64,000 bases of DNA. It comes from Luteibacter sp. UNC138MFCol5.1. GTDB lineage: Bacteria > Pseudomonadota > Gammaproteobacteria > Xanthomonadales > Rhodanobacteraceae. The notes beneath the pieces were generated by a model that ran no database searches, was not told the origin of the DNA, and saw only the letters and a list, made by a program, of their open reading frames with translations. Each line of letters opens with the position of its first letter. Within the stretch, counting starts at the first letter, position 1. The stretch is from assembly GCF_900110505.1 (NCBI RefSeq), contig NZ_FODZ01000003.1, positions 40,447-104,446 of the forward strand, written 5' to 3'. Position numbers and translations under genes: made by a program. Shown piece after piece: positions 40,573 to 48,744 of the stretch.

Positions 40573-42321
40573 ATGAACACGCTCCGCGTCACCCTCCCCT
40601 TGCTCTTCGCCGGCCTGGTCGCCGCCGCCGGCATGACCGCGCCCGATCCCGCCGCCGCGTCGCAACGCGCCGTCGCGCCGCGAGAACCCGATGCGTCGGT
40701 CGATTGCATGCCCGACGGCCGTTACCCGCATCCGCATCCGCTGCCGATACGCGCACTGGCCGCGCCGCCACCGCCACCCTCGCCGCCGGCGGCGATCGTC
40801 GAGCAGGCTCCGATGGTCGCGGCCCTGGCGGCGCCAGCGTCTCGCGACATGGCCTCGCCTCCCGTGGCACCGCGCGGGAAAATGTCGCTGCCCGCGCCCT
40901 ACGCCCCGGTCGACCGCGACAACTACACGCATCGCGACCAGAACGCCGTGCACCTCGCGGCCACCGATCCGGTGTCGACCTTCGGCCTCGACGTCGACAC
41001 GGGCTCGTACACCAACGTGCGGCACATGCTCTCCGAAGGGCGACTGCCGCCCGCGGATGCGGTGCGTAGCGAGGAGTTCATCAATTACTTCGACTACGGG
41101 TACGCGAAGCCCGCGTCGCGCGAGCAGCCATTCTCGGTGACGACCGAACTCGCCCCGGCCCCGTGGAACGCGGAACGCCAGTTGCTGCTGGTCGGCGTGC
41201 AGGGCTACGACGTGCCCGCGGCGGACATCCCGGCGAGCAACCTCGTCTTCCTCGTCGACGTCTCCGGCTCGATGGATTCGCCCGACAAGCTGCCGTTGCT
41301 CAAGGCGTCGCTGAAACAGATCGTGCCGAAGCTGCGCGCACGGGACCGGATCTCGCTGGTCACGTACGCCGGCGCGACCTGCGTCGCCCTGCCGTCCACG
41401 CCCGGCGATCGTCACGCGACGATCCTCGCGGCGATCGACGCGCTCGGCGCCGGCGGCTCGACCAACGGCGCGGCGGGCATCGACCTCGCCTACGCGCAGG
41501 CGGCGAAAGGATTCATCCCCCACGGCGTGAACCGTGTCATCCTCGCCACCGACGGCGACTTCAACGTCGGCACGACCGGCATCGAGGCGCTGAAGGACCG
41601 TATCACGCAGAAACGCCGCGGCGGGGTCGCCCTGACCACGCTCGGCTTCGGCGAGGGCAACTACAACGACGCGATGGCGGTCACGCTCGCCGACGCGGGC
41701 AACGGCAGTCACCACTACATCGACAGCCTCGAGGAAGGCCGCCGCGTGCTCGTCGACGAGATGTCCGCGACAATGATGACCATCGCGAAGGACGTGAAGG
41801 TGCAGGTGGAGTTCAATCCGGCGGTCGTGACCGAGTACCGTCTCATCGGCTACGAAAAGCGCGCGCTCGCGCGCGAGGACTTCAACAACGACGCCGTGGA
41901 CGCCGGCGACATCGGCGCGGGCGCCAACGTCACGGCGCTCTACGAAATCACGCTGCGGGGGTCCAAGGGAGCACACGTCGATCCGTTGCGCTACGCCGCG
42001 GATGCGCCGCGCGCCGTCGACGCGTCGCGGCCGTCGGGCGAACTGGGCTTCCTGCGACTGCGCTACAGGTCGCCCGACGGCGGCCCGAGCCGCCTGATCG
42101 AACGGCCGCTGTCCGCCGACGCGGCGACCGCGCCGAGCGAACGCCTGCGCTTCGCCGCCGCGGTGGCGGCCTTCGCGGACCACCTGCGCGGTGGCAAGTA
42201 CAGCGACGGCTTCGGCTACGAGAAGGTCGCCGATCTGGCACGCGGCGCACGCGGCACGGACGAGCACGGCTATCGCGCGCAGTTCGTGCACCTGGTCGAA
42301 ATGGCGGGGGCGATGCCGTAA
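40573..42321 (+). CDS. Exported von Willebrand factor A domain protein
   Basis: A 582-residue protein. The N-terminal signal peptide (about 1-25) is followed by a Pro-rich, probably disordered linker, then a YfbK-like segment (TFGLDVDTGSYTNVRHMLSEG) and the von Willebrand A domain with MIDAS metal site DVSGSM near residue 230 and the Asp-Gly ATDGDFNVG. The last 150 residues are the DUF3520-type ending (GELGFLRLRYRSPDGG; HLRGGKYSDGFGYEKVADLA). The signal peptide lacks a lipobox. It lies 11 bases upstream of an ECF sigma factor gene, forming a likely operon. Confidence 0.85.
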   Translation: MNTLRVTLPLLFAGLVAAAGMTAPDPAAASQRAVAPREPDASVDCMPDGRYPHPHPLPIRALAAPPPPPSPPAAIVEQAPMVAALAAPASRDMASPPVAPRGKMSLPAPYAPVDRDNYTHRDQNAVHLAATDPVSTFGLDVDTGSYTNVRHMLSEGRLPPADAVRSEEFINYFDYGYAKPASREQPFSVTTELAPAPWNAERQLLLVGVQGYDVPAADIPASNLVFLVDVSGSMDSPDKLPLLKASLKQIVPKLRARDRISLVTYAGATCVALPSTPGDRHATILAAIDALGAGGSTNGAAGIDLAYAQAAKGFIPHGVNRVILATDGDFNVGTTGIEALKDRITQKRRGGVALTTLGFGEGNYNDAMAVTLADAGNGSHHYIDSLEEGRRVLVDEMSATMMTIAKDVKVQVEFNPAVVTEYRLIGYEKRALAREDFNNDAVDAGDIGAGANVTALYEITLRGSKGAHVDPLRYAADAPRAVDASRPSGELGFLRLRYRSPDGGPSRLIERPLSADAATAPSERLRFAAAVAAFADHLRGGKYSDGFGYEKVADLARGARGTDEHGYRAQFVHLVEMAGAMP

Positions 42322-42332
42322 CCTTCCGCGCC

Positions 42333-42893
42333 ATGGATGCACGCTCGGCCGACGATGGCGTACTGATGCTCGCCTGGGCGAGCGGGAGCGCGGCCGCCTT
42401 CGACGAGCTCTATGCGCGTCACAAGGGGCCGCTCTACCGCTTCCTATTGCGCACGGTGAAGGACCGTGGCACGGCGGACGAGCTGTTCCAGGAAACCTGG
42501 AGTCGCGTGGTGGCGGCGCGCGCGCGTTATCGGCCCGAGGCGAAGTTCACCACGTGGCTCCTGCAGATCGCCCACAACCTCGCGATCGACACTTTCCGGA
42601 AGCGACGCCCGCAGGCGGGCGCCGAGGAGACCGAAGCGGTCTTCGCCGCGCAAGCCGCGCCCGAGCGGGAGCAGCCCGAGCACGCCCTTTCCGACTTCGA
42701 GCTACGACGGCGCATGCAGCAGGCGATCGAAAGCCTGCCCGACGAGCAGCGCACGGCCTTCGTCCTGCGCATGGAGAACGAACTGTCCATCGAGGACATC
42801 GCCAGCATCACGGGCGTGGGTAAGGAAACGGCGAAATCGCGCCTGCGCTATGCGATGGCCCGGGTCCGTGAACAGATGACGGCACAGCCATGA
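42333..42893 (+). CDS. ECF-family RNA polymerase sigma factor
   Basis: A 186-residue sigma-70 factor of the extracytoplasmic-function type. Region 2 (FDELYARHKGPLYRFLLRTV through DELFQETWSRV, and FTTWLLQIAHNLAIDTFRKRRP) and region 4 (LPDEQRTAFVLRMENELSIEDIASITGVGKETAKSRLRYA, residues 125-175) are both complete. The gene follows the VWA gene and overlaps the next gene by 4 bases, so the downstream membrane protein is probably its anti-sigma factor. The signal sensed and the target promoters are unknown. Confidence 0.92.
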   Translation: MDARSADDGVLMLAWASGSAAAFDELYARHKGPLYRFLLRTVKDRGTADELFQETWSRVVAARARYRPEAKFTTWLLQIAHNLAIDTFRKRRPQAGAEETEAVFAAQAAPEREQPEHALSDFELRRRMQQAIESLPDEQRTAFVLRMENELSIEDIASITGVGKETAKSRLRYAMARVREQMTAQP

Positions 42894-43642
42894 ACCCGAA
42901 CACGCCTCCGCCGAACGACGACGACCTGCCCGACGAGCGCGAGCTCGCGGCGATGTACGCGCGCCTGCCGAAGGCGGAGCCGGACGCCGCGCTCGACGCG
43001 CGGGTCCGCCACGCCGCGACGAGCTACCCGGCGCCTCGCCTGCGTTCGCGCTGGCCCGTCGCCCTCGGCTCGGCGGCGGTGCTCGTGCTGGCGGCCGGCG
43101 TCGCGTGGCGGCTGCGCGACGCCCACCCGCCGGCGGCCTCGTCGGCGCCGACCGCCGTCTTGCGCGAGCAGGTGCCGATCGCCGTGCCGGAAGCGGCCAG
43201 CCCAGCGAACGCCGATGCATCCTCCGTGACGCCGACATCGTCCCCGGTCGCACGAAGCAAGGCTGCCGACACGATGGCGCGACGGCCTATGAAGCACGTG
43301 CCGGCACCGCCGATGGCCGCACCCATGCCGGCCGCACCGATGGCGCCTCCGGCACCGCCGGTCGCCCCTGCGCCACCCGCTCCCCCGCCTCCACCGGCGC
43401 CGCCCGCGGACATCGCCGATGAACCGCCCCGGCTTCGTGTGCAGGCGATACGCGCGCCCGCCCCCGCCGCGGCACAGGGCTTCGCGGCGAATCCGGCACT
43501 CGGCCCGGACGATCGCGTCGGCGAGATTCGTCGACTGCTGGGGCGAGGACAGCGCGACGAGGCCCTGCGGCGGCTTCGCGAACTGCGCGAGCGCTACCCG
43601 CGCTACGAGCTGCCCCAGGACCTGCGCGACCTCACGCCTTGA
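42890..43642 (+). CDS. Single-pass membrane protein, putative anti-sigma factor
   Basis: A 250-residue protein overlapping the sigma gene (ATGA). Residues 1-50 form a cytosolic acid-rich segment (DDDLPDERELAAMYARLPKAEP), a membrane segment follows at about 57-72 (WPVALGSAAVLVLAAGVAW), and the periplasmic part is a long Pro/Ala-rich linker (MAAPMPAAPMAPPAPP) with a small helical C-terminal domain (EIRRLLGRGQRDEALRRLRE). The layout is that of a small anti-sigma factor without a zinc motif, although the family is not recognisable. The Pro-Ala stretch could span the periplasm. Confidence 0.6.
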   Translation: MNPNTPPPNDDDLPDERELAAMYARLPKAEPDAALDARVRHAATSYPAPRLRSRWPVALGSAAVLVLAAGVAWRLRDAHPPAASSAPTAVLREQVPIAVPEAASPANADASSVTPTSSPVARSKAADTMARRPMKHVPAPPMAAPMPAAPMAPPAPPVAPAPPAPPPPPAPPADIADEPPRLRVQAIRAPAPAAAQGFAANPALGPDDRVGEIRRLLGRGQRDEALRRLRELRERYPRYELPQDLRDLTP

Positions 43643-44238
43643 GTCGGCCACTGGAAACGCTCGTGGCCGCATGGCGTCACGAGGAGGACATCCGGAAGAG
43701 CCGTTTCGTCGCCCAGGCGTCGCCCGTCGCCACGCCGGCCGAAGCGCTGGACTGGTTCGCGGCGGCGGGCGATCCGGCGGCGACGCATAACTGCTGGGCG
43801 TACCGCATCGGCGACGCCTATCGCTTCAACGACGACGGCGAGCCAGGCGGCACCGCGGGCCGGCCGATCCTGCAGGCGATCGACGGCCAGGGGTGCGACC
43901 GCGTCGCGGTGGTGGTCACACGCTGGTACGGCGGCATCAAACTCGGCGCGGGCGGCCTCGCGCGCGCGTACGGTGGTTCCGCCGCCGAGTGCCTGCGACT
44001 CGCACCCCGCGTCCCGATCGTCGCGACGGGCCGCCTGTCGCTGCGCTGCGACTTCGGCGAACTGGCGCTGATCGCCGCTCGCCTGCGGGAGATGGAGGCG
44101 ACGATCGAGGAGGAGACCTTCCACGCCGACGGCGTCACGCTGATCGCGCGGGCCCCGCACGATCGGCTCGACGCGATCGCCGACCGGGTTCGCGACCTGA
44201 CGCGGGGTCGCGTCGTTCCCCGCCGCCTCGATGCCTGA
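43639..44238 (+). CDS. YigZ/IMPACT family protein
   Basis: A 199-residue protein with the UPF0029/IMPACT signature: IRKSRFVAQA near the start, AYRFNDDGEPGGTAGRPILQAI and VVVTRWYGGIKLGAGGLARAY. Function of bacterial YigZ is unknown. The only start giving the full N-terminus is TTG 43639, which overlaps the previous stop; a later GTG is also possible. The C-terminal UPF0029 C domain (about 135-199) follows the usual pattern. It stands between the putative anti-sigma gene and the ABC transporter. Confidence 0.85.
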   Translation: MSRPLETLVAAWRHEEDIRKSRFVAQASPVATPAEALDWFAAAGDPAATHNCWAYRIGDAYRFNDDGEPGGTAGRPILQAIDGQGCDRVAVVVTRWYGGIKLGAGGLARAYGGSAAECLRLAPRVPIVATGRLSLRCDFGELALIAARLREMEATIEEETFHADGVTLIARAPHDRLDAIADRVRDLTRGRVVPRRLDA

Positions 44239-44311
44239 ACTCGGGGCTCGTGTTGAATAACGACCTCGCGGACCCCATCCGTGCAGAAATCCGCACAAGG
44301 GCAAGGCAGGC

Positions 44312-46075
44312 ATGACGCAAGAGCGCAGGGAGACTTCACGCAGGATCGGGGCGCTCCGCAACCTCTGGCCCTTCCTCAAGCCGCACAAGGGCCTGGCGAT
44401 CGGCTGGCTCGTCTTCCTCGGCCTCTCCTCGGGTGCCTCGCTGCTGCTGCCGGTGGCCGTGCGGCACATCATCGACCATGGCTTCCTCGCCTCGGATCTG
44501 GCGACGATCAACGGCACGTTCCTCGGGTTGTTCGGCGTCGCGGTCGTCCTCGCGCTCGCGACCGCCGCCCGCTATTACTGCATCGCCCTGCTTGGCGAAC
44601 GTTCGCTCGCGTCGCTGCGTACGGCGCTGTACTCGCACGTGATCGACCTCGACGTGGGGTTCTACGAAAGCACGCGTGTCGGTGAGCTGACCTCGCGACT
44701 CGGCACCGATACGGAAGTGGTGCAGACCCTCGTCGGCTCCGGCATTTCCGTCGCGCTGCGCAGCGCCGTCATGCTCATCGGTGCCGCCGTGGCGATGGCC
44801 TGGACGAGCCCGCGCCTCGCCGGCCTGACGGCGCTCGTGATCCCGGCCGTGATGCTGCCGATCCTCGTCTTCGGCCGCCGCGTGCAGAAACTCTCGCGGC
44901 ACAGCCAGGACCGCATCGCCGACGCGGCCGCCGTCGCCAACGAAACGCTCAACGCCGCGCAGGCGGTCAAGGCGTATGCGCGCGAGCCGATCGAAAGCCG
45001 TCGTTACGCCGGCGCCATCGCCCTCGCGCTCGCCACCGCGCGCCGTCGCATCGGCATGCGTTCGCTGCTGACCGCCGCGGTCATCGTCCTGATCTTCGGT
45101 GCCATCACGCTCGTGCTCTGGGCTGGTGCGCGCGACGTCATCGCGGGCGATCTCGCGCCCGGTGTGCTGAGCCAGTTCGTGCTCTACGCGATCTTCGCGG
45201 CGGGCTCGGTGGCCGGCCTGTCCGAGGTCTGGGGCGACGTGTTGCGCGCCGCCGGCGCGATGGAGCGCATCGGGGAACTGTTCGCCGAGCAGCCCGCGAT
45301 CCGCACGCCGGAAGCACCGGAACCGCTGCCGCGTCCGGTGACCGGCGCGCTGCGTTTCGATCATGTGGAATTCCGCTACCCGTCGCGTCCCGACGTTCCC
45401 GCGCTCGTCGACTTCGATCTCGACATCGCGCCGGGGGAAACCGTCGCGCTGGTCGGTCCGTCGGGCGCGGGCAAGAGCACCGTGTTCAGCCTGCTGCTGC
45501 GTTTCCACGATCCGCGCTCCGGGACGATCCGCTTCGACGGCGTGGACCTCCGCGCGCTCGCCCTGCCCGAGCTGCGCGGCGCGATCGCGCTCGTGCCCCA
45601 GGAAACCGTTATCTTCGGCGGTACGGCGGCCGACAACATCCGCTTCGGCCGCGCCGACGCCACGGACGACGAGGTGCGCGAAGCCGCCCGGCTCGCGGAG
45701 GCCGACGGCTTCATCGCCGCGCTGCCCGAAGGCTACGAGGCCGCGCTCGGCGAGCGTGGCGTGCGGTTGTCGGGCGGCCAGAAGCAACGCATCGCCATCG
45801 CGCGGGCCATCCTGCGCGACGCTCCCCTGCTCCTGCTCGACGAAGCCACCTCGGCACTGGACGCCCAGTCCGAAGCCGCGATCCAGCACGCGCTGGAACG
45901 GCTGGAGAAAGGGCGCACGACACTCGTCATCGCCCACCGCCTGGCCACCGTCCAGCGCGCCGATCGCATCGTGGTCATGGAGCACGGCCGGATCGTGGCG
46001 CAAGGCACGCACGAAAGCCTCCTGGCCGAAGGCGGCCTGTACGCGGAGCTCGCGCGGTTGCAGTTCGTGGCCTGA
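44312..46075 (+). CDS. ABC exporter, fused membrane and ATPase domains (lipid A exporter-like)
   Basis: A 587-residue half transporter. The six membrane helices (residues 20-310) include the coupling segment RHSQDRIADAAAVANETLNAAQ. The ATPase domain has Walker A GPSGAGKST (about 380-388), Q-loop, signature LSGGQKQRIAIARA, Walker B LLLLDEATS and the His switch VIAHRLATV. It is of the MsbA/heterolipid exporter group in layout. It is not in an operon with a partner, so it works as a homodimer; the substrate is not determined by sequence. Confidence 0.88.
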   Translation: MTQERRETSRRIGALRNLWPFLKPHKGLAIGWLVFLGLSSGASLLLPVAVRHIIDHGFLASDLATINGTFLGLFGVAVVLALATAARYYCIALLGERSLASLRTALYSHVIDLDVGFYESTRVGELTSRLGTDTEVVQTLVGSGISVALRSAVMLIGAAVAMAWTSPRLAGLTALVIPAVMLPILVFGRRVQKLSRHSQDRIADAAAVANETLNAAQAVKAYAREPIESRRYAGAIALALATARRRIGMRSLLTAAVIVLIFGAITLVLWAGARDVIAGDLAPGVLSQFVLYAIFAAGSVAGLSEVWGDVLRAAGAMERIGELFAEQPAIRTPEAPEPLPRPVTGALRFDHVEFRYPSRPDVPALVDFDLDIAPGETVALVGPSGAGKSTVFSLLLRFHDPRSGTIRFDGVDLRALALPELRGAIALVPQETVIFGGTAADNIRFGRADATDDEVREAARLAEADGFIAALPEGYEAALGERGVRLSGGQKQRIAIARAILRDAPLLLLDEATSALDAQSEAAIQHALERLEKGRTTLVIAHRLATVQRADRIVVMEHGRIVAQGTHESLLAEGGLYAELARLQFVA

Positions 46076-46126
46076 AGCGGAGCATCTTTTCGCCCCGTTG
46101 ACGATCCCGCCCCTACCTTCGCGGAC

Positions 46127-47149
46127 ATGGACAGCGACCTGCTGCTACCCCGTCCCGAAGGGCTGTACTGCCCCGCGGGCGACTTCTTCATCGATCCCAT
46201 GCAACCCGTGGCGCGTGCGGTCGTCACGCATGCGCACGGCGATCACGCGCGATCCGGCAGCGCGCTCTACCACGTCGCGCGCGCCGGTGGCGCGCTGATG
46301 CGCGAACGCCTCGGCGCCGGCTCGGTCATCCACGAACACGACTGGTCCGAACGCTTCACCCTGGGCGACACGACGATCTCGCTGCATCCGTCCGGACACA
46401 TCCTCGGCGCGGCGCAGGTGCGCATCGAAGGCCGCGGCAAGGTGGCCGTGGTCTCCGGCGACTACAAGCGCGATCCGGATCCGACCTGCGAGCCGTTCGA
46501 GCCGGTGCCGTGCGACATCTTCGTCACCGAATCGACGTTCGGCCTGCCCATTTATCGCTGGCCACCCATGCACGACGTCGTCAGCGACATCCTCGGCTGG
46601 CTCGACGAGTGCCGCGAGCGCGGCGTGGCCGCGGTGCTGTTCTGCTACGCGCTCGGCAAGGCGCAGCGCGTGCTCGCCGAGATGGCTGCACGCACCGACC
46701 GCACGGTCCACCTGCACGGGGCGATGCTGCGGCTCGTCGAAGCCTACCGCGAGGCCGGCGTGCGCATGCTGCCGACGGTTCCCGTGAGCGAATCGGCGCG
46801 CGGCAAGGATTTCGCGGGCGAACTCATCATGGCGCCACCGTCGGCCGCGGGTTCGACGTGGATGCGCCGCTTCGGTAAGGCCTCCACCGGTTTCGCGTCG
46901 GGCTGGATGCAGGTGCGCGGCGCGCGGCGGCGGCGCGGCTACGACCGCGGCTTCGTCGTCTCCGACCACGCCGACTGGCCGGGCCTGCTGCGCAGCGTCG
47001 ACGATTGCGGCGCGAAGCGCATCTACGTCACGCATGGCGACGGCGAGGCGCTCATCCGCCATCTGCGCGATACCGGCCATGAGGCGTTTCCGCTGCGTTC
47101 GCTCGGCGGCACGATGCCCGATCTGCGCAGCAGCGAGGAAGGCGACTGA
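46127..47149 (+). CDS. Ligase-associated DNA exonuclease (metallo-beta-lactamase fold)
   Basis: A 340-residue MBL-fold nuclease. THAHGDHARSG (about residue 33) is the zinc motif; further metal ligands are in VVSGDYKRDPDP and the terminal VSDHADWPGLLRSV and YVTHGDGEAL. It opens a four-gene block (exonuclease, ligase, helicase, PdeM phosphatase-like protein) that is a known bacterial DNA-repair operon in which the nuclease processes ends before ligation. Stop and the next start overlap by one base (TGATG). Confidence 0.9.
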   Translation: MDSDLLLPRPEGLYCPAGDFFIDPMQPVARAVVTHAHGDHARSGSALYHVARAGGALMRERLGAGSVIHEHDWSERFTLGDTTISLHPSGHILGAAQVRIEGRGKVAVVSGDYKRDPDPTCEPFEPVPCDIFVTESTFGLPIYRWPPMHDVVSDILGWLDECRERGVAAVLFCYALGKAQRVLAEMAARTDRTVHLHGAMLRLVEAYREAGVRMLPTVPVSESARGKDFAGELIMAPPSAAGSTWMRRFGKASTGFASGWMQVRGARRRRGYDRGFVVSDHADWPGLLRSVDDCGAKRIYVTHGDGEALIRHLRDTGHEAFPLRSLGGTMPDLRSSEEGD

Positions 47150-48744
47150 TGCGCCGCTTCGCCGCGTTGTTCGAGATCCTCGACCGCACGTCGTCGACGT
47201 CGGCCAAGCGTGACGCCATGGCGGCGTATTTCGCCGACGCGCCCGCGCAGGACGCGGCGTGGGCGGTGTACGTGCTGGGCGGTGGCAAGCTGAAACGCAC
47301 CGCGTCGTCCACTGAACTGCGCACGGCCCTCGCCCGCGAGACCGGCTACGCCGACTGGCTGATCGACGACTGCTACCAGCACGTGGGCGACCTCGCCGAG
47401 ACGATCGCGCTCATGCTTCCCCGCGAAGAGCAGGCGCACGAAGACACGCCGCTCCATGTGTGGATGGAAGCGCGCCTGCCGTCCCTCGGGCGCCTGGAAT
47501 CGCCCGAACGCATCGAGCTGTTGCGCGAATGGTGGCGCGGCCTGCCGCGCGAGCAGGTCTTCCTCGTCAACAAGCTGCTCACCGGTTCGCTGCGCGTGGG
47601 CGTGTCGCATCGTCTCGTCGTGCAGGCGCTGGCGCAATGGGCCGACCTGCCGACGGATCTGATCGCCCACCGGCTCAGCGGCACGTGGAAGCCGGGCGCG
47701 GACGCCTTCGCCGCGCTGGCCGGTCCCGAGCGCGCGGACGAACATGCGGGCGAGCGGCCCTATCCGTTCTTCCTCGCGTCGCCGCTGGAACAGGACGTCG
47801 CGTCGCTCGGCGAGGTCGGCGACTGGCTCGCGGAATGGAAGTGGGATGGCATCCGTGCGCAGCTGATGCGCCGGGACGACCATGCCCTCGTCTGGTCGCG
47901 CGGCGAAGAACGACTCGATGGCCGTTTCCCGGAGATCGAACTCGCGGCGGCCGATCTTCCCGTGGGATGCGTGCTCGACGGCGAGATCCTCGCCTGGACG
48001 CTCGACGAGGCGCATCCAATGCCTTTCGCCGCCCTGCAGAAACGCATCGGCAAGCTCAAGCCAGGCGCGAAACTCCTGGCCGACACCCCCGTGCGGCTCA
48101 TGGCCTACGACCTGCTCGAGCTCGGCGGCGACGATCTGCGCGAGCGCCCCCTCGCCGAGCGCCGGGCGTTGCTCGCCACGCTGATCGAGGACCGCGGCCC
48201 GACGCTGATGCTTTCCCCCGCGGTCGACGCGCCGGACTGGGAGGCGCTGGCCACCGTTCGCGTCGAATCGCGGGAGCGCCGCACCGAGGGCCTGATGCTC
48301 AAGCGCCTCGACTCCCCTTACCGCGTCGGTCGCAAGCGCGGCGACTGGTGGAAGTGGAAGGTCGACCCGTACACGATCGACGCGGTGCTGCTCTACGCGC
48401 AGCCCGGCCATGGCCGCCGTTCGGGACTCTTCACCGATTACACCTTCGGCGTGTGGGACGGCGATGCGCTGGTTCCCGTCGCAAAGGCCTATTCGGGCCT
48501 GGACGATGCCGAGATCGGCCGTCTCGACCGCTGGATCCGTGCCCACACGATCGACCGCTTCGGTCCCGTGCGCTCGGTCGAGGCGACCCACGTCTTCGAA
48601 CTCGCTTTCGAAGCCATCCAGGCCTCCGGCCGCCACAAGGCCGGCGTGGCCGTGCGATTCCCGCGCATCCTCCGCTGGCGCACCGACCTCGCGATCCGCG
48701 ATGCCGACAAGCTCGATGACCTCCGCCGCCTGGCGTCGGGCTGA
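47149..48744 (+). CDS. ATP-dependent DNA ligase
   Basis: A 531-residue ligase. The adenylation motif is EWKWDGIRAQL with nucleotidyl lysine at about residue 231; further motifs are VLDGEILAW, RRTEGLMLKRLDSPY and WWKWKVDPY, the last Lys being part of motif V. The N-terminal 180 residues form the helical DNA-binding domain. It is not the NAD-type essential ligase, so it belongs to the accessory repair operon. It overlaps the next gene by 29 bases. Confidence 0.92.
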   Translation: MRRFAALFEILDRTSSTSAKRDAMAAYFADAPAQDAAWAVYVLGGGKLKRTASSTELRTALARETGYADWLIDDCYQHVGDLAETIALMLPREEQAHEDTPLHVWMEARLPSLGRLESPERIELLREWWRGLPREQVFLVNKLLTGSLRVGVSHRLVVQALAQWADLPTDLIAHRLSGTWKPGADAFAALAGPERADEHAGERPYPFFLASPLEQDVASLGEVGDWLAEWKWDGIRAQLMRRDDHALVWSRGEERLDGRFPEIELAAADLPVGCVLDGEILAWTLDEAHPMPFAALQKRIGKLKPGAKLLADTPVRLMAYDLLELGGDDLRERPLAERRALLATLIEDRGPTLMLSPAVDAPDWEALATVRVESRERRTEGLMLKRLDSPYRVGRKRGDWWKWKVDPYTIDAVLLYAQPGHGRRSGLFTDYTFGVWDGDALVPVAKAYSGLDDAEIGRLDRWIRAHTIDRFGPVRSVEATHVFELAFEAIQASGRHKAGVAVRFPRILRWRTDLAIRDADKLDDLRRLASG

